The notes beneath the pieces are model-generated. The model was given only the letters and a program-made list of their open reading frames with translations. It did no database searches and was not told the origin of the DNA. This document shows positions 27,386 through 35,860 of a stretch of DNA of 64,000 nt, piece by piece. Positions within the stretch are counted from its first letter, which is position 1. Each line of letters begins with the position of its first letter. The DNA comes from JAGQWW01 sp041392845. GTDB lineage: Bacteria; Bacteroidota; Bacteroidia; Chitinophagales; Saprospiraceae. The stretch lies in contig JAWKLG010000024.1 of NCBI GenBank assembly GCA_041392845.1, positions 1 to 64,000 on the forward strand, written 5' to 3'. The translations under genes and the position numbers were made by a program.

Positions 27386-28627
27386 ATGTTGATGACAAAA
27401 GCCTACAGCTCCCAGGAATTGATGGAAATGGAAGATCGTTATGGAGCACATAATTATCATCCGCTTCCGGTAGTACTTTCGAAAGGTGAAGGAGTTTTCG
27501 TTTGGGATGTGGAAGGCAAAAAATATTATGACTTCTTATCTGCCTATTCTGCAATCAACCAGGGGCATTGTCACCCACACATCATAGATGCCATGATCAA
27601 TCAGGCTCGCACCCTGACCCTGACATCGCGTGCCTTTTACAATGACATGTTGGGAAAATTTGAAAAATACATCACCGAACTTTTCGGTTACGATAAAGTT
27701 TTGGCCATGAATTCAGGAGTGGAGGCAGTTGAAACTGCTTTGAAACTTTGCAGAAAATGGGCTTATAAGGTTAAAAATGTTCCTTACAACGAAGCAAAAA
27801 TCATTTTCGTCACCGGAAATTTCCACGGTAGAACCATGGCAGTTATCAGTGGTTCGACCGACCCAAGTAGTACTTCCCACTATGGACCCTACATGCCAGG
27901 TTGGGAAATTATTCCCTACAATGATCTGGAAGCTTTGGAAGAAGCAGTGAAAGATCCAAAAGTTGCAGGATTCTTGGTAGAACCAATTCAGGGAGAAGCC
28001 GGTGTTTTTGTTCCGGATGACAACTACCTACCTGAAGCATTCAGGATTTGTAAAGAAAACAATGTACTCTTCATAGCAGACGAGGTTCAAACCGGAATTG
28101 CTCGTACAGGAAAAATGCTTTGTAGTGACCATGCAGGCATCCGTCCTGACATTGTCATCTTAGGAAAAGCACTTTCCGGAGGAGCCATGCCGGTATCAGC
28201 TGTTTTGGCTGATGACGAAATCATGTTGACCATCAAACCAGGAGAGCATGGTTCGACCTTTGGTGGCAATCCACTTGCATGTGCCGTTGGAATGGCAGCC
28301 CTGGAAGTTGTAATCGATGAGAAACTTGCTGACCGTGCCGAATACCTGGGCAAAATCTTCCGTGAAAGAATGCAAAAGTTGGTTGACAAATCTGATTTAG
28401 TCAACTTAGTAAGAGGAAAAGGTCTTTTAAATGCAGTGGTTATCAACGACTCTGAAGACAGCAAAACAGCATGGAATATTTGTGTGAAATTGGCTGAAAA
28501 CGGATTGCTTGCCAAACCTACGCATGGAAACATCATTCGTTTTGCTCCACCTTTGGTAATGACAGAAGAGCAAATCGAAGAGTGTGCGAACATTATAGAA
28601 GAGACGATTTTATCTTTCGAAGCATAA
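27386..28627 (+). CDS. rocD: Ornithine--oxo-acid transaminase
   Basis: A 413-residue class III PLP aminotransferase converting ornithine and 2-oxoglutarate to glutamate semialdehyde and glutamate. Motifs: DFLSAYSAINQGHCHP, MNSGVEAVETALKLCRKW, FHGRTMAVISGSTD, the PLP Asp-Glu in LFIADEVQTGIARTGK, the Schiff-base Lys in ILGKALSGGAMPVSA (about 261) and EHGSTFGGNPLACAV. The start may be the ATG at 27386 or 27392. It is monocistronic between a strong promoter and a hairpin. Confidence 0.95.
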   Translation: MLMTKAYSSQELMEMEDRYGAHNYHPLPVVLSKGEGVFVWDVEGKKYYDFLSAYSAINQGHCHPHIIDAMINQARTLTLTSRAFYNDMLGKFEKYITELFGYDKVLAMNSGVEAVETALKLCRKWAYKVKNVPYNEAKIIFVTGNFHGRTMAVISGSTDPSSTSHYGPYMPGWEIIPYNDLEALEEAVKDPKVAGFLVEPIQGEAGVFVPDDNYLPEAFRICKENNVLFIADEVQTGIARTGKMLCSDHAGIRPDIVILGKALSGGAMPVSAVLADDEIMLTIKPGEHGSTFGGNPLACAVGMAALEVVIDEKLADRAEYLGKIFRERMQKLVDKSDLVNLVRGKGLLNAVVINDSEDSKTAWNICVKLAENGLLAKPTHGNIIRFAPPLVMTEEQIEECANIIEETILSFEA

Positions 28628-28663
28628 AATCATCCCAATTAAGGTTAATAACACTTAAATAAT

Positions 28664-28700
28664 GAAGGAAGGGCAAACTTTTTGTCCTTCCTTCGTTTAT
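28664..28700 (+). terminator. Terminator-like hairpin after rocD
   Basis: GAAGGAAGGGCAAA (28664-28677) pairs with TTTGTCCTTCCTTC (28681-28694), 14 bp with one G-T pair and a 3-nt loop, followed by GTTTATATT. The T-tract is weak. Confidence 0.6.
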
Positions 28701-28740
28701 ATTGGAAGTTTGTAAAAAGAAATCTTTGAAAATTTCGAAT

Positions 28741-30021
28741 ATGAAAAAATGGATTTTTGGATTGGGTTTGTTCTTTTTGAGTTTGACTCAGACCCAGGCA
28801 GCCTACATTCTTATCCCTATGGATGCCGAATCTCAATCCAATCACCTCAAAGCTTATGGAATTACCTACTGGGTATTGGACAAAGGAGTAGAAGCTTGGT
28901 GGTTTTTAAATTACAGAGGAGGAAGTTTCTGTTTCCAGCAAAGTCCTGTTTTTGAAAAAGAATGTAAAACCAGAGGTGTTAATTACGAAATAATAGCTGA
29001 TGCTCAGTTTGCCAACATCGTAAATGAAATTGGCAATCCCGAAGTGAATATGGACGCCATCAAACTTGAAGTTGCACCAAAAATTGCCGTTTATACTCCC
29101 GATGTTAATCAATATGGAGACAAGGTTCAACCTTGGGACGATGCCGTGACAATGGTACTGACCTATGCAGAAATTCCCTACGAAACCATTTATGATAAGG
29201 ATGTTTTAGGTGAAAAATTGCACTTGTACGATTGGCTTCACCTCCATCATGAGGATTTTACCGGACAGTACGGTAGATTCTATCGCTCCTATCATAACAC
29301 CGCCTGGTATCAGGAACAGGTGAGACGATCAGAAGCAGATGCCAAAGCCATGGGTTTTAATAAGGTATCAGAATTGAAATTGGCAGTAGTAAAAAAGATC
29401 AGAGAATATGTTGCAGGTGGTGGATTTATGTTTGCCATGTGTTCAGCAACAGATACTTACGATATCGCACTTTCTGCAAATGGTACCGACATCTGTGCAG
29501 AGATGTACGATGGTGACCCTGTTGATGCAAACGCTCAGGAAAAATTGGATTTCAGCAATACTTTTGCTTTTGAAAATTTCCAATTGACCAGAAATCCTCT
29601 GGAATACGAATATTCAACCATTGATAACAATCGTGGCAGAAATGTAAATCCTGAAAATGATTATTTCACCTTATTTGATTTTTCAGCAAAGTGGGATCCC
29701 GTTCCAACCATGCTGACTCAGTGTCAGACCAGAACCGTAAAAGGATTCATGGGACAAACTACTGCCTTTGTAAAGGATTACATCAAACCCAATGTGCTGA
29801 TCTTAGGTGAAAACAAACCTGCCAATGAGGCAAGATATATTCACGGAACTTTTGGAGAAGGATTCTGGACCTGGTACGGAGGACATGATCCGGAAGATTA
29901 CAGACACTTTGTAAATGATCCGGAAACAGATTTGAATCTGCATCCTACTTCACCGGGTTACAGGCTTATTTTAAATAATGTCTTGTTCCCTGCAGCCAAG
30001 AAGAAAAAAAGGAAGACTTAA
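28741..30021 (+). CDS. Periplasmic protein of the Bacteroidota 'asparagine synthetase B' group
   Basis: A 426-residue exported protein; ATG 28741 opens a signal peptide (MKKWIFGLGLFFLSLTQTQA). The mature start AYILIPMDAESQSNHLKAYG and WFLNYRGGSF are signatures of a family commonly labelled asparagine synthetase B in Bacteroidota. I do not see an N-terminal catalytic Cys or an ATP-pyrophosphatase loop, so that label is probably transferred in error. A class-I-glutaminase-like centre (GGGFMFAMCSATDTYDIAL) with a Cys is visible around residue 245. HGTFGEGFWTWYGGHDPEDY is conserved near the C-terminus. The tail is Lys-rich. Function is unproven. Confidence 0.7.
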   Translation: MKKWIFGLGLFFLSLTQTQAAYILIPMDAESQSNHLKAYGITYWVLDKGVEAWWFLNYRGGSFCFQQSPVFEKECKTRGVNYEIIADAQFANIVNEIGNPEVNMDAIKLEVAPKIAVYTPDVNQYGDKVQPWDDAVTMVLTYAEIPYETIYDKDVLGEKLHLYDWLHLHHEDFTGQYGRFYRSYHNTAWYQEQVRRSEADAKAMGFNKVSELKLAVVKKIREYVAGGGFMFAMCSATDTYDIALSANGTDICAEMYDGDPVDANAQEKLDFSNTFAFENFQLTRNPLEYEYSTIDNNRGRNVNPENDYFTLFDFSAKWDPVPTMLTQCQTRTVKGFMGQTTAFVKDYIKPNVLILGENKPANEARYIHGTFGEGFWTWYGGHDPEDYRHFVNDPETDLNLHPTSPGYRLILNNVLFPAAKKKKRKT

Positions 30022-30050
30022 TAGACGAGTGTAGCAACTTTAAAGAAAAA

Positions 30051-30089
30051 GGGCGGTTGATCTCATTGCAGGGTTCAGCCGCCCTTTTT
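30051..30089 (+). terminator. Rho-independent terminator
   Basis: GGGCGGTTGA (30051-30060) pairs with TCAGCCGCCC (30075-30084, one G-T pair), followed by T5. It lies 30 bp after the previous stop. Confidence 0.85.
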
Positions 30090-30119
30090 ACATTTGTAAA
30101 AGTTTAAAATCAAGCTGTT

Positions 30120-31259
30120 TTGAATAAAAAACATCAAAAGCATAGCAATCTATCTAAACCAAAAGGAGGCCAGTTTCATAGGCGCGAGTGGGCCATTTTA
30201 GGTACCAATTGCAACACCATAAAAAAACTTTCCAAAGACCTTTATAAGTCACTTCAATCCAAATACAAGGTCGGATACGTGGATGCCGACCATCAAAGTG
30301 GAGATGAGGACATTGATATTCAGTTCAATCAAATATTGATGGACCGAATCAATTTTTTTCAATTTCAGACCAACACAGGTATTAATTCCTTTCATTACAA
30401 AGAATGGTTGAGTGAGTTGGATTTGGTTTTGGTCAATGGAAACCATTTCAAAGGTCTCAATCAAATAATAGTTTTGGATCCGGCAAAAAAGGATTCACTA
30501 CAACGGAAATTAGACAGGCTGGATCAGGTAGTTGCCTTTATTAAAACCGAGAAAGACCAGGAGGTATATGATTTTTTAAAAGAAAAAATAAGCAACTGGA
30601 GTGAGCTACCGGTTTTGGACATAAAAAATATTGACAAAATAGCAGATGTAATCAGGTTAGACCTTTATAAAGACAGGCCCGAACTGTTTGGATTAATCCT
30701 GGCAGGTGGTAAATCTACCAGAATGGGAGTAGACAAAGGCGGTTTGATGTATCATGGTTTACCCCAAAGAGAATACGCTGCAAAACTGGCATCAAAGGTT
30801 TGTAAAAATGTATTTCTTTCCTGCAGACCTGACCAGGAAGACCTTTTACAAAAAGAATATCCTGCCATTCCGGATACTTTTTTGGGACTGGGTCCTTATG
30901 GAGGAATCTTGTCAGCATTCAGAGAATATCCGGATGTTGCCTGGCTTGTGATGGCTTGTGATTTGCCCTTGGTTGATGAGGCTGTTTTAGGGAAATTGGT
31001 AGAAAACAGAGATCCCGGAAAAATTGCAACCGCCTTTCACAATCCGGCTACTAATTTCCCGGATCCTCTTTTGACCATTTGGGAGCCAAGAGCTTATCCA
31101 CGTTTGCTTTCATTTCTTGCTGAAGGTTATTCCTGTCCCAGAAAGGTGTTGATCAATAGCAACATTGCAGAAGTAGATAGTGGAGATGGGAAATTTTTAA
31201 GAAATGCGAATACTCCTGAAGAGGCAAAATTGATTAAAGACATGTTAGATAAAAATTAG
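30120..31259 (+). CDS. mobA: Molybdenum cofactor guanylyltransferase with MobB-like N-domain
   Basis: A 379-residue protein with start TTG 30120. Residues from about 188 form a MobA nucleotidyltransferase: GLILAGGKSTRMGVDKGGL, GLGPYGGILSAF, LVMACDLPLVDE. It attaches GMP to molybdopterin. Residues 20 to about 180 look like MobB: WAILGTNCNTIKKLSKDLYK aligns with the P-loop strand-helix and GYVDADHQSGD follows. The GKT of the P-loop is missing, so GTP binding there is doubtful. It is a natural MobB-MobA fusion with a degenerate first half. Confidence 0.85.
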   Translation: MNKKHQKHSNLSKPKGGQFHRREWAILGTNCNTIKKLSKDLYKSLQSKYKVGYVDADHQSGDEDIDIQFNQILMDRINFFQFQTNTGINSFHYKEWLSELDLVLVNGNHFKGLNQIIVLDPAKKDSLQRKLDRLDQVVAFIKTEKDQEVYDFLKEKISNWSELPVLDIKNIDKIADVIRLDLYKDRPELFGLILAGGKSTRMGVDKGGLMYHGLPQREYAAKLASKVCKNVFLSCRPDQEDLLQKEYPAIPDTFLGLGPYGGILSAFREYPDVAWLVMACDLPLVDEAVLGKLVENRDPGKIATAFHNPATNFPDPLLTIWEPRAYPRLLSFLAEGYSCPRKVLINSNIAEVDSGDGKFLRNANTPEEAKLIKDMLDKN

Positions 31260-31355
31260 GCCTGTATTATTTAGGAATTAAATCTTTCGGATTACCTGTA
31301 AATACCACTAACTTTAAAAAATATTCTTCTACATTACTCCTCTAAATTTTTGACC

Positions 31356-32360
31356 ATGGGATTTTTAAATGAATTTAAAAAATTGTTTTTCGGTGCTAAA
31401 TCAGTGACCAAATCCGCAGCTGACAAAGCAATGGAATCTGGTAAAGAAAAAGCTGCCGAATTTGCTGATAAGGCTAACGATTATACCAATAAAGCCATAG
31501 ACGAACTGGAGGAAATGAGCAAAAAAGCTCAGGAAAAGGCCGGAGAATCCTGGGAGAAGACCAAAGACTATGCAGAAGAAGTAGGAGAAAAGGTTTTAAA
31601 AAAATCGGACGAATTCTGGGACAAAGCCGAACAGAAATACAAGGATTTATTGGGTGATGATGAAGAGGCAACCGAGACTTCAGAAGCGACTTTTAAAGAA
31701 AGTCCAACTGAAAACTTCCATACTGAAACTCCCAAAGAACATACTGCATTTTCAGAGGAGTTTGGAGAAGAGCCTGTTTCAAGAGCAGGAAACAAAACTG
31801 CTGAGTCTTTAGAAAATCTTGGCAAAAAGGTTCTTGAAAAGTCAGACGAAATCAATGAAAAGCTTGCTGACAAAGCAGGACAGGCCTGGGACAAAACCAA
31901 GGACTATTCTGAAAAAGTTGGAGGTATGCTTTTTGAAAAAGGATCTGACCTTTACGAAAAGGCCAAAAAATATGCAGAAGAATCAGGTGAAAAGCTGGAA
32001 GATTTAATTGAAAAAGCAAACAAGGCAGCACAGGAAGCTGAAGATAAAGTCAATCAAAAGGGAACAGAATTCAGTGAAAAAGTTCATGATACCAAGGAGA
32101 CCTTTTTTGATAAACACGACGACTTCTTTTCAAAAGCGCAACGATATGCAGATGGTGACAACCATGCATTTGACAAAAAACCAAGGGTAATTGTAAATCC
32201 GGATCAAAAGAAAGGGGAGACTTCATCAAAAGAAGAACGATTCAATGAACTTTTGGAAGGTCCTGGCGATAAACCTAATAATAAAGGTTCCATTAAAGGT
32301 TTTGACGATACAGATGGCGATGGAGATTCCCTAATTGATGACGCAATTGTGGAAGAATAA
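31356..32360 (+). CDS. LEA-like / amphipathic-helix protein
   Basis: A 334-residue, very hydrophilic, Lys/Glu/Ala-rich protein without a signal peptide. ATG 31356 is preferred to the TTG two codons earlier. Long amphipathic helices resemble group 3 LEA or YtxH-like stress proteins. A segment is duplicated: GESWEKTKDYAEEVGEKVL (about 63-81) and GQAWDKTKDYSEKVGGMLF (about 174-192), each followed by a DxxxKAxxKY run. The C-terminal 70 residues are acidic and disordered, ending DTDGDGDSLIDDAIVEE. A desiccation or envelope-stress role is inference. Confidence 0.75.
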   Translation: MGFLNEFKKLFFGAKSVTKSAADKAMESGKEKAAEFADKANDYTNKAIDELEEMSKKAQEKAGESWEKTKDYAEEVGEKVLKKSDEFWDKAEQKYKDLLGDDEEATETSEATFKESPTENFHTETPKEHTAFSEEFGEEPVSRAGNKTAESLENLGKKVLEKSDEINEKLADKAGQAWDKTKDYSEKVGGMLFEKGSDLYEKAKKYAEESGEKLEDLIEKANKAAQEAEDKVNQKGTEFSEKVHDTKETFFDKHDDFFSKAQRYADGDNHAFDKKPRVIVNPDQKKGETSSKEERFNELLEGPGDKPNNKGSIKGFDDTDGDGDSLIDDAIVEE

Positions 32361-32533
32361 GGTTAGGATTTCCTTCTTTTGGATATTTGCTTTTTAATGC
32401 AGACTTTTGACCATTCTTGGATTGATTCAAAACCTTTTTTGATTTTTTTAGTATAATCCTTTGAGACTACATGTTTATGTAGTGTCAAAAAAAATAATCA
32501 AAAAGAGAAGCGGAGGTTATTTAAATTGTATAC

Positions 32534-33649
32534 ATGACTATTATTATCCTCGCGTTCTTAACTGCATTTGCACTAACTTACAACGCCATTCCGAGCATAA
32601 TCCGGATTGCCAGGATAAAAAACCTGACAGACGAGCCGGATGAAAGGAGATCTCACTCTGAAAGTACGCCTTCACTTGGTGGCATCGGAATCTTTGCCGG
32701 TGTGCTTTTTTCTACCATTCTATGGACTCCCTTTAATGTTTTTGGCGATCTACAATACATCTTATGTGCCTTTATTATCCTTTTTCTAATCGGTGCAAAA
32801 GATGACATCGACCCCATTACGCCTTATAAAAAATTGATTGGCCAAATCCTCGCTGCATCTATCTTAGTCTTTAAATCCAATGTAAGGCTAACCAGTCTTC
32901 AGGGAATTTTTGGTTTTTATGACTTACCTGATTTTGTATCCATCTTGCTATCCATTTTTACCATTCTGGTAATTATCAATGCTTTCAATCTAATTGATGG
33001 AATCAACGGTCTTTCAGGAAGTATCGGAACTTTGATTTCCATCACCTTGGGTTCCTGGTTCTTTTTAGCAGATCATTTGGCTTTGGCTATCCTGTCATTT
33101 TCTCTTGCCGGAGCTTTGGTTGCCTTTTTAAAATTCAATATTACCCCAGCTAAAATATTTATGGGTGATACCGGCTCCTTATTCCTCGGAGTCGTCTGTG
33201 CCATTCTGGCAATTAAGTTCATAGATATTCAGGATGCTATGGATCCGGTGGGTCCATTTGCCTTGAAAGCAGTGCCAGCGGTTGCGATAGGTATTCTCAT
33301 TCTTCCTTTGTTTGACACCCTGCGGGTTTTTACAACCAGAGCCCTCAAAGGTAAATCACCGCTTTCTCCTGACAGAAATCACATCCATCATTTATTGATA
33401 GATTATGGATATTCTCACATGCAGGCTACCGGAATTTTGGTGAGTGTCAATATCATTTTCATAATAATGGTATTTACACTACAAGGAATAGGAAGTTTAA
33501 ATCTGATTTTGGTTACCCTGGGACTTGCTACCCTACTCTCTTCCAGTCTGTTTTTCGCAGTGAGAAGAAAAAAAATCAGGGAAGCTGCTGAAAAAAAAGA
33601 AAGTAAATCCTCTTCCAAAAGCCCTTCAACTTCAACCAGCAATGCTTAA
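32534..33649 (+). CDS. Polyprenyl-phosphate glycosyl-1-phosphate transferase, MraY/WecA family
   Basis: A 371-residue inner-membrane enzyme that transfers a sugar-1-phosphate (likely GlcNAc-1-P) from UDP to undecaprenyl phosphate, starting surface glycan synthesis. About ten membrane segments. Motifs: DEPDERRSHSESTPSLGGIGIF, LIGAKDDIDPITPYKKL (Asp pair), NAFNLIDGINGLSGS, KIFMGDTGSLFLG and the WecA-specific PDRNHIHHLL (rather than the MraY pattern). The last ~30 residues are basic/Ser-rich. Overlaps fluC by 8 bp. Confidence 0.92.
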   Translation: MTIIILAFLTAFALTYNAIPSIIRIARIKNLTDEPDERRSHSESTPSLGGIGIFAGVLFSTILWTPFNVFGDLQYILCAFIILFLIGAKDDIDPITPYKKLIGQILAASILVFKSNVRLTSLQGIFGFYDLPDFVSILLSIFTILVIINAFNLIDGINGLSGSIGTLISITLGSWFFLADHLALAILSFSLAGALVAFLKFNITPAKIFMGDTGSLFLGVVCAILAIKFIDIQDAMDPVGPFALKAVPAVAIGILILPLFDTLRVFTTRALKGKSPLSPDRNHIHHLLIDYGYSHMQATGILVSVNIIFIIMVFTLQGIGSLNLILVTLGLATLLSSSLFFAVRRKKIREAAEKKESKSSSKSPSTSTSNA

Positions 33650-34013
33650 GTTCCTCTTGGTTTTTTTGGGTGGTGGACTTGGAAGTATGTTTCGTTTTGG
33701 AATTGCAGAATTGGTAGATGGTTTAAAAATCCAATTCCCAATGGCCACCCTGCTCGCCAATATCATCAGTTGTTTTATCCTTGGTTTTTTATTACAACTA
33801 TTATGGCATGATCAACTTAGCGACACTTACAAGTTTTTATTGGTAACCGGCTTTTGCGGCGGTTTCAGTACTTTTTCTACATTCACAGGCGAAACCTTTC
33901 TTTTGGCAGAATCAGGCAACTACCTCATGGCAGTATTGAATATTCTGGGAAGCCTTCTCATCTGTTCGATTGCACTATATTTAGGCATCAAAGCCAGTCT
34001 TGCCATTCATTGA
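33642..34013 (+). CDS. fluC: Fluoride channel FluC/CrcB
   Basis: A 123-residue, four-helix membrane protein that exports fluoride as a dual-topology dimer. Motifs: GGGLGSMFRFGIAEL at the N-terminus and GFCGGFSTFSTFTGETF (Na+ site and Phe-box). It starts inside the preceding gene (ATGCTTAA overlap), implying translational coupling. No fluoride riboswitch precedes it, as expected for an internal operon gene. Confidence 0.95.
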   Translation: MLKFLLVFLGGGLGSMFRFGIAELVDGLKIQFPMATLLANIISCFILGFLLQLLWHDQLSDTYKFLLVTGFCGGFSTFSTFTGETFLLAESGNYLMAVLNILGSLLICSIALYLGIKASLAIH

Positions 34014-34132
34014 TTTTTTTATTTCCTTTTCTTTTTAAAAAAGCGTTTTAAAAGGAAAATAAATCAGGTTAAAAATTCGAACTTGCCCTCGAATTATTCT
34101 GTTATTTTGACCAGCCAAATGAAATCAATATT

Positions 34133-35239
34133 ATGCACATCAGACCATTTCATGCCCTGTACCCTAAATTGAAGTACATCACCTCCTCCGACAGCTTTTT
34201 TGGTTCTGTCAAGCAGGATTATCCCGATTATAAAAGGGCAGGTATTTTTGAAAAAACAGAAAAAGAAGGCTTTTACCTTTACAGCATCAAAAGCCCACGC
34301 AAACAATACAACGGTCTTATTGCCACTTCCGATATCAATGATTACCTGGATGGCAGCATTTTAAAACATGAACAGACTCTTACCTCCCTTGAGCAGGTTC
34401 AGTTGGATCTTCTCTTTAGAAGAGGTGCCACTGTAAAGCCGGTTTTGCTTACTTATGACACGGTAGATTCAATAGAAGAATGGTATGAGACATTTATGCA
34501 TAGGAATGAACCATTTTTTGAATTGGATTTTGAAGAAGAAGGTCAGCATCATAAAATCTGGTCTATCAACAAGGCTGAAGATATATCAGAATTACAGACC
34601 TTATTTTTAAATAATATTCCAAAAACGTACATCGCCGACGGCCATCACCGCTCATCTACTGCTGCTTTGATGTACGAACGAAACAAACATAAAGATCCGG
34701 AAAGGTACCGTTACTTCCTTACAGCCTATTTCTCTTTTAGGGATTTGGAAGTGTTGGATTTTAACAGGGTAATCCGAGACTTGGGAAACAATTCCCTTTC
34801 TTCATTTATGGCACACCTTTCAAAAGTATGCGAAATCAAACCTTTGAAAAAGGAGTCCAAACCGAAAAGAAAACATGAATTGACCATGTTGGTTAACAAA
34901 GAGTGGTACCGACTCCGTTGGCGGAAAAAAGCGCTGAAAGGAATCGAGGACCCTGCCTCCCTTTTAGATGCTTCTTTGCTGGAACATTTGGTATTGGATC
35001 CCATTCTTGGAATCGATGATGCGAGAACCGACAAACGCATCAAATATGTTGAAGGTGTGAAAGGAATGGACAACATTACCAACATAGTTAATCGTGGACA
35101 CCAAAGGGTCGGATTCTTTTTGTATCCCGTTGAAATGGAGGATTTTACCTTCATAGCTGATGCCGGTTCGACCATGCCTCCAAAGAGTACCTGGTTTGAG
35201 CCAAGAATGAAGAATGGAATTATTGTTCAAGAGTTATAA
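34133..35239 (+). CDS. DUF1015 family protein
   Basis: A 368-residue protein matching DUF1015: MHIRPFHALYP at the start, central YIADGHHRSSTAALMYE and C-terminal GSTMPPKSTWFEPRMKNGI. The family is widespread and poorly characterised; in some operons it accompanies serine metabolism genes, but no such neighbour is present. It is somewhat shorter than the common ~410 residues. It starts at ATG 34133. The HxxxxST-type core suggests a phosphotransfer or kinase-like site (inference). Confidence 0.9.
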   Translation: MHIRPFHALYPKLKYITSSDSFFGSVKQDYPDYKRAGIFEKTEKEGFYLYSIKSPRKQYNGLIATSDINDYLDGSILKHEQTLTSLEQVQLDLLFRRGATVKPVLLTYDTVDSIEEWYETFMHRNEPFFELDFEEEGQHHKIWSINKAEDISELQTLFLNNIPKTYIADGHHRSSTAALMYERNKHKDPERYRYFLTAYFSFRDLEVLDFNRVIRDLGNNSLSSFMAHLSKVCEIKPLKKESKPKRKHELTMLVNKEWYRLRWRKKALKGIEDPASLLDASLLEHLVLDPILGIDDARTDKRIKYVEGVKGMDNITNIVNRGHQRVGFFLYPVEMEDFTFIADAGSTMPPKSTWFEPRMKNGIIVQEL

Positions 35240-35266
35240 TTTCTGGCAAAAAATTAAAAATTGAAT

Positions 35267-35274
35267 TATCTTTG
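35267..35274 (+). promoter_or_regulatory. -7 box TATCTTTG for rpsU
   Basis: Fits TAnnTTTG and leaves an rpsU leader of about 100 nt. The leader is AT-rich with no strong hairpin. Confidence 0.5.
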
Positions 35275-35380
35275 CGCCTCAAATTAGGTCATTGAAAAAG
35301 CACCTTTGGCTTAAATTGCAATAAACATTTGAATATCAATATTTTATAACCAATAATTTCAATAGTAAAAGTATTTAAAT

Positions 35381-35575
35381 ATGCTAATCGTTGAAGTAAA
35401 AGACAGTGAAAGCATCGACCAGGCATTGAAGCGTTTCAAGAGAAAATTTCAGCAATCCAGAATATTGCAGGAAGTTAGAGGTAGAAAAGAATTCAGAAAG
35501 CCTTCCGTTGAGAAAAGAAACCAAAGGTTGAAAGCAGAGTACCGCAATGAAAAAATGCGCGAAATGGAACTGTAA
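35381..35575 (+). CDS. rpsU: 30S ribosomal protein S21
   Basis: A 64-residue basic protein: MLIVEVKDSESIDQALKRFK and RKEFRKPSVEKRNQRLKAEYR are diagnostic of bS21, which helps the 30S platform near the anti-Shine-Dalgarno end of 16S rRNA. The length is right for Bacteroidota. It is single-gene, with its own -7 box and terminator. Confidence 0.97.
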   Translation: MLIVEVKDSESIDQALKRFKRKFQQSRILQEVRGRKEFRKPSVEKRNQRLKAEYRNEKMREMEL

Positions 35576-35601
35576 GGTTCATTGATAAGAAACTTATCGA
35601 G

Positions 35602-35634
35602 AAAGGATTTGCCAATGGTGAATCCTTTTTTTTT
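35602..35634 (+). terminator. Rho-independent terminator of rpsU
   Basis: AAAGGATT (35602-35609) pairs with AATCCTTT (35621-35628), followed by a run of T, 27 bp after the rpsU stop. Confidence 0.8.
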
Positions 35635-35635
35635 G

Positions 35636-35860
35636 CTTTTGGCTGTTGGCTGTTGGCTATTGGCCGTTAGCCGTTGGCTATTGGCTAATGAACGAAAAGC
35701 TCGTCATTCGTAATTCGTAACTCGTCACTTAAAATGGGGAATCTTACTGGTCTGAAGACCTGCATGTACTCTAGATACAATTCTGAAGAATTGTACCAGC
35801 CACTTCGCCAAAAGCCAACAGCCAACGGCCAATAGCCAACGGCCAACAGCCAACAGCTAC
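35636..35860. repeat. Dispersed hairpin element, copy B (reverse), with flanking arrays
   Basis: On the plus strand, TTGGCTGTTGGCTGTTGGC-type units occupy 35640-35690, then CGTAATTCGTAACTCGTCAC (35710-35729). Then comes the reverse complement of copy A: GGAATCTTACTGGTCTGAAG, hairpin GGTCTGAAGACC (35749-35760), GCATGTA, hairpin ACAATTCTGAAGAATTGT (35777-35794), and GCCAACAGCCAACGGCC units to 35857. The two GGCTGTTGGC arrays face each other and could pair as a long stem. Confidence 0.75.
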
